A stretch of 64,000 nucleotides of DNA from Solwaraspora sp. WMMD1047 (GTDB taxonomy: Bacteria > Actinomycetota > Actinomycetes > Mycobacteriales > Micromonosporaceae), in assembly GCF_029626155.1 (NCBI RefSeq), contig NZ_JARUBL010000001.1:5064501-5128500 (forward strand). The letters run 5' to 3'. The position numbers and the translations under genes are program-made. The notes under the pieces were generated by a model. That model was not told where the DNA came from. It was given only the letters and a program-made list of their open reading frames with translations, and did not search any database. This document shows positions 1 to 9,093 of this stretch, piece after piece; position 1 is the first letter of the stretch, and every line of letters starts with the position of its first letter.

Positions 1-962
1 GTGCTCGGCGCCGCGCTCGGCTCCGGCGGGGAAGCCGGGTCGGTGGGCGGCGCGGTGACCGACGCCGACGGCGTGGCCGACAGCGGCGGCGGTTGCGCCG
101 GTTGCACTGGTTGCGCCGGTACGCCGCCGGTGGCCGGCGCCGGCAACTGCGAGTCGGCCGGCGGCCGGACCACGTCGTGCTGGTCCGGCAGTGGCGGGGA
201 GAAGACGGCCCGGTCCAACCGGGTCACCTCCGGGGCCGGGTCGACGGCCCGGACCTCGGACCGGCGGGCGATCCGGTCCAGGGTGGCCGCGTCGGCCCGC
301 ACCACCGCCGCGTAGAGGCAGGAGCAGCGGCTGCGGTAGCCGGTGGCCTCCGCGCTGGCCACCTCGGCGCCGCTGTCGTACCAGCGGCGCAGCCCGGCGG
401 CCCGGTCTCCGCTGCCGGTGACCGCGGCGCTGCGTTGCCGGTAGTCCGCCACCTCGCGGTCCTTCTCCTCGGCCACCCGCAGCATCCCCTCGGTCACGTC
501 ACCGGGCAGCCGGGCGGCCGGGATCCGGACGATCTCCGTCTGGATCTGCGGCAGGGGAACCCGGGCGAAGACCTCCGTGACCTCGGCGCCGGCCAGCACC
601 GGCGCGAGCCGGTCCGGGCCGAGGTAGGCGGCGAGCGCGACCAGCGCGTAGGTCCGGACGGCCGGGCCGGTCGCCGGTGCGGCCAGCAACTCGGCCAGTT
701 CGCCCCGGGTCGACGCGACGTAGCCGGGGATCGACTGTCCCTCGACGACACCGATCCGGGTCACCTCGCCGACTGTCGGATCTCCGACCGGACGCCGTTC
801 GGCGGCCCAGACGGCGGTCACCAGGACGGCGGCGGACGACAACAGGGCCACCCCGGTCAGCATCCGCAACCGGACCGGACCGTGCCCGAGCCGGGCCAGG
901 CCGCGCCCCAACGGGGGCAGCAGCCGACGGTCCAGCTGTCGCAACAGGTCGCCGGCACGCAC
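1..962 (-). CDS. Membrane-anchored hypothetical protein (3' end outside window)
   Basis: The frame is open from a GTG at 962 to the window edge, giving about 320 residues without a stop. GGGGAG lies nine bases upstream of the GTG. Residues about 34-54 form one hydrophobic segment, preceded by an Arg-rich cytoplasmic stretch, so a type II membrane anchor is likely. The middle (about 60-255) looks like a folded Ala/Arg/Glu-rich domain with a C-S-C motif. The last 55 residues seen are rich in Pro, Ala and Gln, as in an extracellular linker. I do not recognise the family. It follows the rluD-like gene on the same strand with a 49-base gap and may be the end of that operon. Confidence 0.6.
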   Translation of the reverse strand, partial: MRAGDLLRQLDRRLLPPLGRGLARLGHGPVRLRMLTGVALLSSAAVLVTAVWAAERRPVGDPTVGEVTRIGVVEGQSIPGYVASTRGELAELLAAPATGPAVRTYALVALAAYLGPDRLAPVLAGAEVTEVFARVPLPQIQTEIVRIPAARLPGDVTEGMLRVAEEKDREVADYRQRSAAVTGSGDRAAGLRRWYDSGAEVASAEATGYRSRCSCLYAAVVRADAATLDRIARRSEVRAVDPAPEVTRLDRAVFSPPLPDQHDVVRPPADSQLPAPATGGVPAQPVQPAQPPPLSATPSASVTAPPTDPASPPEPSAAPS

Positions 963-1011
963 GTGGTGGCACTCCCCTGGTCGGGTGGTGGTCGGTAGGC
1001 CCGGCGCCCGC

Positions 1012-1971
1012 TCAGTCACGCAGGACGGCGAGTGCGTGCCTCAGATCGTCAGGGTAGTCGCTGACGAACCGAACCTCTTCGGCCGTACGGGGGTGTAGAA
1101 AGCCCAGTTCGTGGGCGTGCAGCCACTGACGGGTCAGCCCGAGCCGGGCGGCGAGCGTGGGATCCGCGCCATATGTGAGGTCGCCCACGCAGGGGTGCCG
1201 CAGGGCGGACATGTGCACCCGGATCTGGTGGGTGCGGCCGGTCTCCAGCCGGACGTCGAGCAGGCTCGCCGCGGGGAACGCCTCGAGCGTGTCGTAGTGG
1301 GTCACGCTGGGCTTGCCGTCGGCCATCACCGCCCACCGGTAGTCGTGCACCGGGTGTCGGTCGATCGGCGCGTCGATGGTGCCGCGCAGCGGGTCGGGAT
1401 GGCCCTGCACGACCGCGTGGTAGCGCTTCTCCACCTCGCGCGCCTTGAAGGCCCGCTTCAGGTGGCTGTACGCCTGCTCGCTCTTGGCCACCACCATCAC
1501 CCCCGAGGTGCCGACGTCGAGCCGGTGCACCACGCCCTGCCGTTCGGCGGCGCCGCTGGTGGCGATGGTGTGCCCGATCGCGGCGAGGCCGCCGATCACG
1601 GTCGGTCCGGTCCACCCTGGACTGGGGTGGGCGGCGACACCGACCGGCTTGTCGACCACGACGATGTCGTCGTCGGCGTAGACGACCCGCAGACCGGCGA
1701 CGGCCTGCGGGACGACGGTCACCGCCGCCGGCGGAGCGGGCAGCGTGACCTCCAGCCAGGAGCCGGCCGCGACCCGTTCGGACTTCGGCCGGGCGGTCCC
1801 GTCGACGAGGGCGTCACCGGCCTCGACGAGTGCCGCCGCGGCGGTCCGGGAGAGCCCGAACAGCCGGGACACCGCCTGGTCCAGGCGCATCCCGTCGAGT
1901 CCGTCCGGCACCGGCAGGGAACGCGTGTCACCGACTGGCCGGAGCTGCCCCGGACTGGTCGGCGGGTTCAT
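1012..1971 (-). CDS. rluD: RluA/RluD family 23S rRNA pseudouridine synthase
   Basis: This 319-residue protein isomerises uridine to pseudouridine in large-subunit rRNA. An S4 RNA-binding domain occupies about residues 27-80 ([17 protein letters not shown]). The catalytic domain follows, with HRLD at 149-152 (D152 is the expected catalytic Asp) in the signature [12 protein letters not shown], and the RxHQIRVH motif further on. Length is normal for the family. The ATG overlaps the lspA stop (ATGA), so the two are probably translationally coupled; lspA-rluD is a common pairing. The exact uridine targets cannot be read from sequence, so the symbol is a family-level call. Confidence 0.9.
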   Translation of the reverse strand: MNPPTSPGQLRPVGDTRSLPVPDGLDGMRLDQAVSRLFGLSRTAAAALVEAGDALVDGTARPKSERVAAGSWLEVTLPAPPAAVTVVPQAVAGLRVVYADDDIVVVDKPVGVAAHPSPGWTGPTVIGGLAAIGHTIATSGAAERQGVVHRLDVGTSGVMVVAKSEQAYSHLKRAFKAREVEKRYHAVVQGHPDPLRGTIDAPIDRHPVHDYRWAVMADGKPSVTHYDTLEAFPAASLLDVRLETGRTHQIRVHMSALRHPCVGDLTYGADPTLAARLGLTRQWLHAHELGFLHPRTAEEVRFVSDYPDDLRHALAVLRD

Positions 1972-2576
1972 CGGCCGCTCCGATCCGGGTCGGAACCGGT
2001 CGGGACCGCAGCGGGGGCGCCGCGACCGATCCGGGTGCCGTCGCGTTGACGGCCGGTCAGTTCCAGCAGCACGGCGAGCGACACCCCGGTGACCAGGGCG
2101 CTGTCGGCCAGGTTGAAGACCGGCCAGACCCGGCCGTACGGGTCGAAGAGGCTGATCATGTCGACCACGTGCCCGACGAAGGTGCCGGGGGCCCGGAAGA
2201 TCCGGTCGACCAGATTGCCGAGCGCCCCGCCGAGGACCAGGCCGAGCGCGACCGCCCAGGGCAGCGACCGCAGCCGCAGCGCCAGCCAGCCGATCCAGCC
2301 GGCGACTCCGACGGTGACGATCGGGAAGATCCAGGTGTGGTCCCGGGCCAGGCTGAACGCCGCCCCGCTGTTGCGGGTGAGGTTCAGGTAGACGGCGCCG
2401 CCGAGCAGCTGCACCGGCTCGCGGTCGGACAGAGCCAGCACCGCGAGGTGCTTGGTGCCGAGGTCGGCGAGCACCGCGACGGCCGCGACGGCCAACAGGA
2501 CGATGACCGGCCGCCGCCGACGCGGGCGCTCCGGCGGCCCGCCGGTGTCACCGGCGGCCGATGCTGCCCGCGTCAT
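1968..2576 (-). CDS. lspA: Lipoprotein signal peptidase (signal peptidase II)
   Basis: LspA cleaves the signal peptide from diacylglyceryl-modified prolipoproteins in the membrane. The 202-residue protein has an N-terminal Pro/Arg-rich cytoplasmic extension and four hydrophobic segments. The family motifs are present: [11 protein letters not shown] (65-75), [10 protein letters not shown] (116-125), VVDM with D139, and FNLADSA with D158, the two expected catalytic aspartates. The gene overlaps rluD by four bases and lies 39 bases after the DksA-like gene. Confidence 0.95.
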   Translation of the reverse strand: MTRAASAAGDTGGPPERPRRRRPVIVLLAVAAVAVLADLGTKHLAVLALSDREPVQLLGGAVYLNLTRNSGAAFSLARDHTWIFPIVTVGVAGWIGWLALRLRSLPWAVALGLVLGGALGNLVDRIFRAPGTFVGHVVDMISLFDPYGRVWPVFNLADSALVTGVSLAVLLELTGRQRDGTRIGRGAPAAVPTGSDPDRSGR

Positions 2577-2615
2577 CTGCTCCTCATCGGTGTCCAGCGG
2601 TGGTCCCCCCGGCGG

Positions 2616-3035
2616 TCACCGTCGCTCTTCCAGTTGCTTGCAGGAGACGCAGAGGGTCGCGGACGGGAACGCGGCCAGCCGCTCCACCGGGATCGGGTTG
2701 CCGCACCGCTCGCACCAGCCGTAGCCGCCCTCGTCGAGCCGCTCCAGCGCCCGTTCCACCTGCGTGATCCGTTCCAGGATGCTGTTGGCGAGGGAGATTT
2801 CCTGCTCCCGCTCGCCGGTCTTGGTGCCGGTGTCGGCCTGGTCGTCGCCGGCCGAGTCGGTCAGCCGGTCCCGCTGCAGCTCGGTGATCTCGCTCAGCGT
2901 CTGATCGTACTCGGCCTTCAGTTCGTCCCGGCGGGCGGCCAGCGCGGCCCGGATCTTCTCCGTCTCCGCGGCACTGCGGGCGGCCTTCGCCGCCGGCTTG
3001 CGGCCGGCGGTCCTGGTCTCAGTTGGCTTCGCCAT
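2616..3035 (-). CDS. TraR/DksA-type C4 zinc-finger protein
   Basis: This is a 139-residue protein with a basic Ala/Lys-rich N-terminus, a long helical (coiled-coil) middle and a C-terminal zinc finger: CERC and CVSC at about 108-111 and 129-132. This is the DksA/TraR architecture, which binds RNA polymerase through the secondary channel in proteobacteria. I start it at the ATG at 3035, because AGGGAG sits five bases before it; a GTG six bases upstream would overlap that Shine-Dalgarno. Whether the actinobacterial members modulate the stringent response as DksA does is not known from sequence. Confidence 0.85.
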   Translation of the reverse strand: MAKPTETRTAGRKPAAKAARSAAETEKIRAALAARRDELKAEYDQTLSEITELQRDRLTDSAGDDQADTGTKTGEREQEISLANSILERITQVERALERLDEGGYGWCERCGNPIPVERLAAFPSATLCVSCKQLEERR

Positions 3036-3250
3036 CGTCACTCCCTAGGCCGCGAGCCGCGGCGATCGACGGTGCCTGGACAGGATCCCCCAGCGCCACC
3101 ATGGGTGGACCGGACGGCCGCGATCGGCCGTCCGCTCGACCCGGCGTGCGGCACCGCGACCGGTCCGGCGATGTGCGCCGATTCGGCCATGGCGTCCCCC
3201 ACTTGCAAAACGGGCGCGCGGCGGGACGCCGCGCACTCCGGAGGTTGGCA

Positions 3251-3279
3251 AGAATACGGAACGTACAGACGTCCGACAA
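3251..3279 (-). promoter_or_regulatory. Candidate promoter for the DksA-like gene
   Basis: On the minus strand, TTGTCG (3274-3279) and TATTCT (3251-3256) are separated by exactly 17 bases. Transcription would start near 3244, leaving a leader of about 200 nt before the DksA-like gene. The rest of the 300-base gap 3036-3336 between that gene and the antiporter shows no convincing gene. Confidence 0.5.
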
Positions 3280-3336
3280 CACGCCGCACCGCAGCGCGGC
3301 GGGACGGCCCGGCACAACCCGCATATGGTACATAGC

Positions 3337-4839
3337 TCACCCGCTGCGGTCCGCACCGCGTTCGCCGTACCAGCGGGCCAGCCGGCCCCGCCGGCTCACC
3401 GCCCGCAGCCGGCGCTCGGCGGCGTCCCGCACCCGGCCGGTGGCGACGATCAGCAGGTTGTCGCCGGTCCGCAACCGGGTGTCCGGGCCGGGCACGAACC
3501 CCTCCCCGTCCCGCAGCACGAGCGTGACCACGGCGCCGACCGGCAGCCGCAGCTCGTCGATGTGCACGCCCGCCAGCCGGGAACCCGCGGAGACCTCGAT
3601 CTGCAGCAGATCGGCCTCCATCCGGTCCAGCGGTGCCGACTCCACCCGGATCTCGGTCGCCTCGGCCGGGGCGGTCACCCGCAGCCAGCGGGCCACCGGG
3701 GCGAGCGTCCCGGTCTGCGCCAACGTGAAGATCACCACGAGGACGAAGACCGCGTCGAACAGCCGGCTGGCGCCCGGCACCCCCTCGGAGAGCGGGATCG
3801 TGGCCAGCACGATCGGGACCGCGCCCCGCAGCCCGGCCCAGGACAGAAACGCCTGTTCCCGGGCCCGGATCCCGAACCCGGTCGCGGAGACCAGCACCGA
3901 CAGCGGTCGGGCCAGCAGCACCAACGCCAGCCCGGCCAGCACCGCCGGCAGCAGCGCCTGGTCCAACCGGCTCGGCGAGACCAGCAGTCCGAGCAGGACG
4001 AACAGCCCGATCTGGGCGATCCAGGCAAGCCCGTCGGCGAAGCCGAGGATGGCCTGGCGGTGCGGCAGCCGGGCGTTGCCCAGCACGACTCCGGCGACGT
4101 AGACGGCGATGAACCCGGACGCGTGCGACACCGTGGCGGCGCCGTAGGCGAGCACGGTCAGCCCCACCGCGGCGATCGGGTAGAGCCCGGACGCCGGCAG
4201 GGCGGCCCGCGGCAGCGCCCACCGTCCACCCATCCCGACCAGGAAACCGAGCGCCGCGCCCGCCGTCAGCTCGTAGCCGACCACCAGCACTTCGAGCCAC
4301 CACGGCCGGGCGCCGAACTCGGCCGCGGAGAGCAGGATCACCAGCAGCACCACCGGCGCGTCGTTCATCCCCGACTCGGCCTCCAGGGTGGCGACCAGCC
4401 GGGGCGGCAGGCGCATCCGGCGCAGCGTGGCGAAGACGGCGGCGGCGTCGGTCGACGACAGTACGGCGCCGTAGAGCAGCGCCAACCGCCAGTCCAGCCC
4501 GAGCAGCAGGTGCAGCAGCACGCCCACCACCGCGACGCTGACCAGCACCCCGACGGTCGCCAGCGCGCTGGCCACCCCGAGCACCGGACGCAGGGTGCTC
4601 CACCGGGCGGTCAACCCGCCCTCGGCGATGATCACGATGAGCGCGCAGAACCCGAGCGTGCGGGTCAGCTCGACGTCGTCGAAGCGGATGCCCAGGCCGG
4701 ACTCGCCGATGGCGACCCCGAGCGCGAGATAGAACAGCAGGCTGGGCACCCCGAGCCGGGTGGAGAGCCGGACCGCGCCGACGGCGGCCAGCAGCACCGC
4801 GGCGCCGAGCAGCAGTGCGAGTTCGAGCCGATCACTCAC
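3337..4839 (-). CDS. cvrA: Potassium/proton antiporter, CPA1/NhaP2 (CvrA) type
   Basis: This 500-residue membrane protein should exchange K+ (or Na+) for H+. Residues 1 to about 385 form a dozen hydrophobic segments with typical Na+/H+ exchanger motifs (SLLFYLALGVAIGESGLG near 32; SSTDAAAVFATLR near 130; ESGMNDAPVV near 155, carrying the conserved Asp pair). The C-terminal 90 residues resemble an RCK_C/TrkA-C domain (AGSRLAGVHIDELRLPVGA), which binds a nucleotide or ion ligand and gates transport. The start is a GTG at 4839. The gene ends 300 bases before the DksA-like gene and starts 22 bases after the DUF167 stop. Confidence 0.9.
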   Translation of the reverse strand: MSDRLELALLLGAAVLLAAVGAVRLSTRLGVPSLLFYLALGVAIGESGLGIRFDDVELTRTLGFCALIVIIAEGGLTARWSTLRPVLGVASALATVGVLVSVAVVGVLLHLLLGLDWRLALLYGAVLSSTDAAAVFATLRRMRLPPRLVATLEAESGMNDAPVVLLVILLSAAEFGARPWWLEVLVVGYELTAGAALGFLVGMGGRWALPRAALPASGLYPIAAVGLTVLAYGAATVSHASGFIAVYVAGVVLGNARLPHRQAILGFADGLAWIAQIGLFVLLGLLVSPSRLDQALLPAVLAGLALVLLARPLSVLVSATGFGIRAREQAFLSWAGLRGAVPIVLATIPLSEGVPGASRLFDAVFVLVVIFTLAQTGTLAPVARWLRVTAPAEATEIRVESAPLDRMEADLLQIEVSAGSRLAGVHIDELRLPVGAVVTLVLRDGEGFVPGPDTRLRTGDNLLIVATGRVRDAAERRLRAVSRRGRLARWYGERGADRSG

Positions 4840-4861
4840 GGACGTCCCGCGCGGGCGGCCC

Positions 4862-5194
4862 TCACCCGGGCGTCCCGTCCCGCAGCCGGTCGATCCGCTC
4901 CGACATCGTCGGCGTGCCGGCCGGGGTGGCCGGTCGGACCAGGAACAGCTTGTCGCGGCTCGCCGCCCCGGAGCGCAGCGTCACCGCCGCCGGGCGGACC
5001 CGCAGCGCGTCGGCGAGGGCCCGCCGAGCCGCCTCGGTGGCCCGGCCGTCGACCGGTGGGGCGTTGACGGAGATCACCAGGGCCGGTCCGAGCGGCCCGT
5101 CGTACCGGCCACCGACCCGGGTCCGCGAGGCGCCGGGACGGACCCGCACCGCGACGGTGACCGCGGTCGTCGCGTCGGGGTCCGGGCCGCGCAT
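4862..5194 (-). CDS. DUF167 (YggU-like) family protein
   Basis: This 110-residue protein has the DUF167 fold signature: VAVRVRPGASRTRVGG near residue 14, VSVNAPPVDGRATEAA-type text near 45 and the RDKLFLV strand near 83. Members are small alpha/beta proteins of unknown function often found near cell-division genes. Here it lies between the Cys-motif membrane protein and the antiporter on the same strand. No catalytic motif is visible. Confidence 0.85.
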   Translation of the reverse strand: MRGPDPDATTAVTVAVRVRPGASRTRVGGRYDGPLGPALVISVNAPPVDGRATEAARRALADALRVRPAAVTLRSGAASRDKLFLVRPATPAGTPTMSERIDRLRDGTPG

Positions 5195-5263
5195 CAGCGT
5201 CGCTCGCCGCGCCGGACGGCGCCGGCGGGGCGGCCGTGCCGGGCGGCGCCGGCGGGGCGGTGC

Positions 5264-6070
5264 TCAGCCACCGGGGGTCTCGGCCAGCAGCGCGGTGGCC
5301 GGCGCGCACCGCGAACACGGGGTGAAGCCGAGCTCGACCGCCTCGCCGACCGGCAGCAGATCGGTCTCCCGGCCGCGCAGGTGGGGGCAGCCGGGCAGAT
5401 GGAAGCGGGGTCGGCCGTCGACCACCATCACGTCGGCAGCGAGCTGGGCCAGCCGGGCCTCGTCGCCGGCTCCGAGGCGCTGGGCGGCGGGTTCGTCCGC
5501 AGGCTCGTCCGTGGACTCGTCGACGGTCGGGGCAGCCGGGCCGGTGGCGGCCGCGGGGTCGGCGGCTCCGGTCGGCGGTCGCCACATCTCGTCGGCGTCG
5601 GTGGCCCCTCCCTGGGCCGGCACCAGGACCTCGACCGGTTCGGCGTACGCCGTCGTGTCCGGGTGCCCGGACCGTCCGCCGTAGCCGGCCGGCTCGGCGT
5701 AGCTCTCCGACCCGGGGTAGCGCTCCGGCTCGGCGTACGTCTCGGAGCCGGCGTACGTCTCCGGCTCGGCGTAGCCGGTGGGGGTGGTCGCGTCGGGCCG
5801 CCACACCGGCTCACCGACCCGGGGGCCGGCCCCCCGGGCGGTCGCGTACCGGTTCCTGGCCGCGGCCCGCACGTGCGCCGCGTCGTCGAGGTCGTCGGCC
5901 CCGGCCCGCCCGGCCACCGCCTGCCTGGCCCCCACCACCAGCGCCACGGCCGCCAGCAGGCTGGCCGCGATGGAGCTGATCAGCAGCCCACTCGAACCGG
6001 TCGCCAACCCGAGCACGAGCAGGGTCACGGCGACGAGGATGAGCAGGAGACTTCCAACTATCACGGCCAC
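5264..6070 (-). CDS. Two-TM membrane protein with Tyr/Glu/Pro repeats and a C-terminal Cys/His motif
   Basis: This 268-residue protein is of unknown function. Residues 1-45 hold two hydrophobic segments (near 4-22 and 30-46). A long linker follows, with a repeated unit of the form SETYAEPERYPGSESYAEP, giving regularly spaced tyrosines and acidic residues. The C-terminal 60 residues read like a compact zinc-binding module: FHLPGCPHL followed some 25 residues later by FTPCSRC. The start is a GTG at 6070; another GTG lies six bases in. It sits 77 bases downstream of wag31 in a division-gene array, which suggests, but does not show, an envelope role. Confidence 0.7.
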   Translation of the reverse strand: MAVIVGSLLLILVAVTLLVLGLATGSSGLLISSIAASLLAAVALVVGARQAVAGRAGADDLDDAAHVRAAARNRYATARGAGPRVGEPVWRPDATTPTGYAEPETYAGSETYAEPERYPGSESYAEPAGYGGRSGHPDTTAYAEPVEVLVPAQGGATDADEMWRPPTGAADPAAATGPAAPTVDESTDEPADEPAAQRLGAGDEARLAQLAADVMVVDGRPRFHLPGCPHLRGRETDLLPVGEAVELGFTPCSRCAPATALLAETPGG

Positions 6071-6147
6071 CCCCGCCGCCTCGTTTTAGGTTTGTCAGCG
6101 CTCGCCGCCGTCGTGCCGGACCGCGGCGTGGTGCCGTCCGGCCGCGG

Positions 6148-6951
6148 TCAGCGGCCGGCTTCGAGGGCGCCGGAGCGGCTTCCGCCGTACGAGCTGGACA
6201 GGCCCGCCGCCGCCAGGCCCGCCGGGCCGCTGCCGGACCGGTTGCCTTCCGGCCGGACCAGCTCCGCCTCGATGCCCTGGCCGCGACCGTCGAGGTCACG
6301 CAGCTGGCTCTCCAGGTAGGCCTTGAGCCGGGTGCGGTACTCGCGCTCGAACTGCTTGAGCTCCTCGATGTGCTTCTGCAGCGCGGTGCGCTTGGCGTCC
6401 AGGCCGCCCATCGCCTCCTGGTGCCGCTGCCGGGCGTCGCGCTCCAGGGCGTCGGCCTTGGCCCGCGCCTCGCGGGTGACCTCCTCGGCCTTGGACCGGG
6501 CGTCGGAGAGCAGCTTGTCGGCCTCCCGCCGGGCGTCCGAGACGTGGTCGTCGGCGGTGCGCTGGGCCATCATCAGCACCCGCAGCGCCTGCTGCTCGCC
6601 GTCGGCGCCGGTGACCGGGCCGCCCTGCGAGCGGACCTGCTCCAGCTCGGCCTGCATCGCCCGGGCCGCCTGCTCGGCGGCCGCCTTGTCGCGCTGCACC
6701 CGGTCGAGCTGGGCCTTGACGTCGTTGAGCTCCGCGGCCAGTCGGGGGTCCGCCCCCGGGCCGGCCGGCGCGCCGCCCCGGCCGCCACGCTCCACCTGGG
6801 CGCGCAGCTCGTTGTTCTCCTCGATCAACCGGGCGAGCTCGCGCTCGACCTCGTCCAGGAAAGCGTCGACCTCCTCCTCGTCGTAGCCCCGCTTGCCGAT
6901 CGGCGGCTTCTTGAAGGCGACGTTATGGACGTCGGCCGGGGTCAGCGGCAT
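6148..6951 (-). CDS. wag31: DivIVA-family polar growth protein Wag31
   Basis: DivIVA/Wag31 is a coiled-coil scaffold that binds curved membrane and directs tip growth and septum placement in actinobacteria. The 267-residue protein begins with the conserved lipid-binding N-terminus ([17 protein letters not shown], then [15 protein letters not shown]). A Gly/Pro linker around 58-72 and a long Ala/Glu/Arg coiled coil from about 75 to 235 follow. A Ser/Gly/Tyr-rich tail ends it. GAGGAG lies six bases before the ATG. The position after sepF and yggT is the usual actinobacterial order. Confidence 0.95.
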   Translation of the reverse strand: MPLTPADVHNVAFKKPPIGKRGYDEEEVDAFLDEVERELARLIEENNELRAQVERGGRGGAPAGPGADPRLAAELNDVKAQLDRVQRDKAAAEQAARAMQAELEQVRSQGGPVTGADGEQQALRVLMMAQRTADDHVSDARREADKLLSDARSKAEEVTREARAKADALERDARQRHQEAMGGLDAKRTALQKHIEELKQFEREYRTRLKAYLESQLRDLDGRGQGIEAELVRPEGNRSGSGPAGLAAAGLSSSYGGSRSGALEAGR

Positions 6952-7003
6952 CGAAACTCCTCGGGTCAGTTGCGGCCGCGTAACGCGCTGGTCAGCAGGC
7001 TGC

Positions 7004-7303
7004 TCACCTGATGATCAACGGCCTTAACACGAACTCCATCAGCACGAACAGGATAACCAGGAGCACAAGGGAGGCCAGGTCGATGCTCACGGTACCAATT
7101 CGCAATGGAGGGATCACACGCCTCAACGCCTTGAGGGGCGGATCAGTGACGCTCCACACCGACTCAAGTCCTGCCGACGCCCCCCGGCCCGGCTGCCAGC
7201 GGCGCCCGTACTGCAGGACCGCACTTAGCACAAATCGGGCCAAAAGCACCAGGAGAAAGACGTAGAGGACCAGATAGAGGACTTGGAGCACGATCGACAA
7301 CAC
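7004..7303 (-). CDS. yggT: YggT family membrane protein
   Basis: This is a 99-residue protein with two hydrophobic regions (about 1-28 and 75-97) around a short loop carrying the family text [23 protein letters not shown]. YggT proteins are integral membrane proteins of uncertain function, linked by neighbourhood to SepF and DivIVA and to osmotic or division roles. The start is a GTG at 7303, 24 bases after the sepF stop, so it is probably co-transcribed with sepF. Confidence 0.9.
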   Translation of the reverse strand: MLSIVLQVLYLVLYVFLLVLLARFVLSAVLQYGRRWQPGRGASAGLESVWSVTDPPLKALRRVIPPLRIGTVSIDLASLVLLVILFVLMEFVLRPLIIR

Positions 7304-7327
7304 GGCAGGCTGGATCCCTCGGTCGAG

Positions 7328-8044
7328 CTAACTCAGGCTGAAAAACCCACCCTCAGCGATCTTGGCTTTGTCCTCCGCGGTGACCTGGACGTTTGCCGGT
7401 GAGAGTAGGAACACCCGGTTGGTCACGCGCTCGATCGTACCGCGCAGGCCGAAGGCCAAGCCGGCGGCGAAGTCGACCAATCGGCGGGCATCCGCCTCAT
7501 CCATTTCGGTGAGGTTTATGATCACAGGCACCCCGTCCCGGAAGTGCTCGCCGATCGTCCGTGCCTCCCGGTAGGTGGTCGGATGCAGCGTGGTGATCTG
7601 GTACCGCTGCTCCTCCTCCGCGACCACGGCCCGCTCCCGCAGCTGAACCTGCGGAGCCAACGCCAGGTTGTCCCGGGTGTGGTACGTCAGCGCCGAGGAC
7701 GACTCCGAGCCGTGCCGGTCCGAGCCGTGCCGGGTGATCGACCGCACACTCGCCCGCTCGACCCGGTCCGGCCGCTCGTCATCCTCGTCACCCCGGTCGA
7801 CCTCGGTCGACCGGCTGGTCACCCGCTCGGGGAGCCGACCAGCCCGGTCGGCCGACCGCGGCCGGGGCCGGGCCGGCACCTCCTCCGGCTCGTCATCCTC
7901 GTCGGCGAACTCCTCGGCGTACCGGCTCTGCCGGTAGCGCGATTCGCGGTAGCCACCCTTGTCGTAGCCACCGTCGTCGTAGGCCCGCTCGTCGTCCTCC
8001 TCCACGAGGCCGAGCCAGACCCCCGCCTTGCGCAGTGCACCCAT
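7328..8044 (-). CDS. sepF: Cell division protein SepF
   Basis: SepF tethers FtsZ to the membrane and is the main Z-ring anchor in actinobacteria, which lack FtsA. I start it at the ATG at 8044 ([17 protein letters not shown]), preceded by GGAGG nine bases upstream; this N-terminus is the expected amphipathic membrane-binding helix. The 238-residue protein then has an acidic and Arg-rich linker, and from about residue 150 the SepF domain ([16 protein letters not shown], then [20 protein letters not shown] and the terminal GGFFSLS). A longer in-frame start at 8350 would overlap yggS and is unlikely. Confidence 0.93.
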   Translation of the reverse strand: MGALRKAGVWLGLVEEDDERAYDDGGYDKGGYRESRYRQSRYAEEFADEDDEPEEVPARPRPRSADRAGRLPERVTSRSTEVDRGDEDDERPDRVERASVRSITRHGSDRHGSESSSALTYHTRDNLALAPQVQLRERAVVAEEEQRYQITTLHPTTYREARTIGEHFRDGVPVIINLTEMDEADARRLVDFAAGLAFGLRGTIERVTNRVFLLSPANVQVTAEDKAKIAEGGFFSLS

Positions 8045-8209
8045 CGCCGCGCCCCTCCGTCCGCCGTACGGCACGCCCCCCGGCCCTGCCGCTGTCGCGC
8101 GCCGCCACCCACCGGGCCCCCCGGCCCGAGCCGACTCCCGGCGCGCCAGCCGGGCGCCTCGTGCCCACCCCCGGGATCGCCGCCCCTGCCGGGCACCGAT
8201 ACCCAAGTA

Positions 8210-8242
8210 GGGATCGATCTCCCGGAGTGGGAGCTCGATCCC
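8210..8242. promoter_or_regulatory. Strong hairpin in the 256-base yggS-sepF gap
   Basis: GGGATCGATCTCCC (8210-8223) and GGGAGCTCGATCCC (8229-8242) form a 14-bp inverted repeat with one mismatch and a five-base loop. It lies 58 bases after the yggS stop and 166 bases before the sepF start. There is no T-tract on either side. It could be a terminator for yggS, a 5'-leader structure for sepF, or an operator. Confidence 0.5.
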
Positions 8243-8300
8243 CAGGTGGGGACGGGGTTCGTCGCAAACAACACTGATGTAGTTTGGTGTCCTCGTCAGG

Positions 8301-9050
8301 CTACCGCAGCGTGCTACGCATTCCGAGCAACGCGCTGCCGACGCGCACATGTGTCGCGCCGTGTCCGATCGCCGACTCCAGGTCGCCGCTCATCCCGGCC
8401 GAGATCACGACCGCCTCCGGAAACCGCCGCCGCAGGCCGGCCGCGAGGTCGGCCAGCAACCCGAACGCGCGGTCCGGCGGCCAGCCCTGCGGGGCCACCG
8501 CCATCACCCCGGCCAGCCGCAGCGAGTCCGCGGCCGCCACCGCGTCGGCCACCCGGTCCAGTCCCCGGTCCGGGTCCGGATCGCCGGCCACCGCGCCGCC
8601 GCGCCGCGGGTCGCCGTCCAGGCCGATCTGGACCAGCACGTCCAACGGCCGGTCCCGACCGCGGTGCGCCGCGGTGGCCAGGGCCCCGGCCAGCCGGACG
8701 CTGTCGACCGAGTGCACCAGATCGGCGTACCGGACGACCGACCGGCACTTGTTGCGCTGGAGCTGGCCGACGAAGTGCCAGCGGACCGCGACGCCGGCCG
8801 CCGCGACCTCGGCGGCCTTGCCGGCCGCCTCCTGGTCCCGGTTCTCCCCGACGTCGGACACCCCGATCCCGGCCAGCAGCAGCACGTCACTGGCCGGGTA
8901 GGTCTTGCTGACCGCGATCATGGTGACCTCGCCACGGTCCCGGCCCGCCGCGTCGCAGGCCGCCGCGATCCTGGACCGGACCCGGGCCAGGTTCGCGGTC
9001 AGCTCCGCGCGCCGCGCGGTGGTTCCGTCGCGCCCGGTCTCCGCCGTCAT
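8301..9050 (-). CDS. yggS: YggS/PLPBP family pyridoxal-phosphate homeostasis protein
   Basis: This 249-residue alanine-racemase-fold protein binds pyridoxal 5'-phosphate and buffers vitamin B6; it has no racemase activity in characterised members. The PLP lysine is in [13 protein letters not shown] near residue 45. Family text [12 protein letters not shown] near 92 and [23 protein letters not shown] near the C-terminus is clear. The start at 9050 (MTAETGRD) leaves 43 bases after ftsZ; a longer frame would run into the ftsZ coding region. In many actinobacteria pgeF sits between ftsZ and yggS; it is absent here. Confidence 0.93.
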   Translation of the reverse strand: MTAETGRDGTTARRAELTANLARVRSRIAAACDAAGRDRGEVTMIAVSKTYPASDVLLLAGIGVSDVGENRDQEAAGKAAEVAAAGVAVRWHFVGQLQRNKCRSVVRYADLVHSVDSVRLAGALATAAHRGRDRPLDVLVQIGLDGDPRRGGAVAGDPDPDRGLDRVADAVAAADSLRLAGVMAVAPQGWPPDRAFGLLADLAAGLRRRFPEAVVISAGMSGDLESAIGHGATHVRVGSALLGMRSTLR

Positions 9051-9093
9051 CGTGTCGATCGGCTGTCGGTTATCCGTCGGTATCCCGCCCCGC

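Noticed and set aside
3325-6319. Plus-strand frames of about 500-580 codons opposite the antiporter and the Cys-motif protein
   Set aside because: Same low-quality antisense composition; the minus-strand genes have family motifs.
8045-8350. Longer sepF start
   Set aside because: It would overlap yggS, adds 102 non-SepF residues and lacks a Shine-Dalgarno. The ATG at 8044 has GGAGG and the expected membrane helix.
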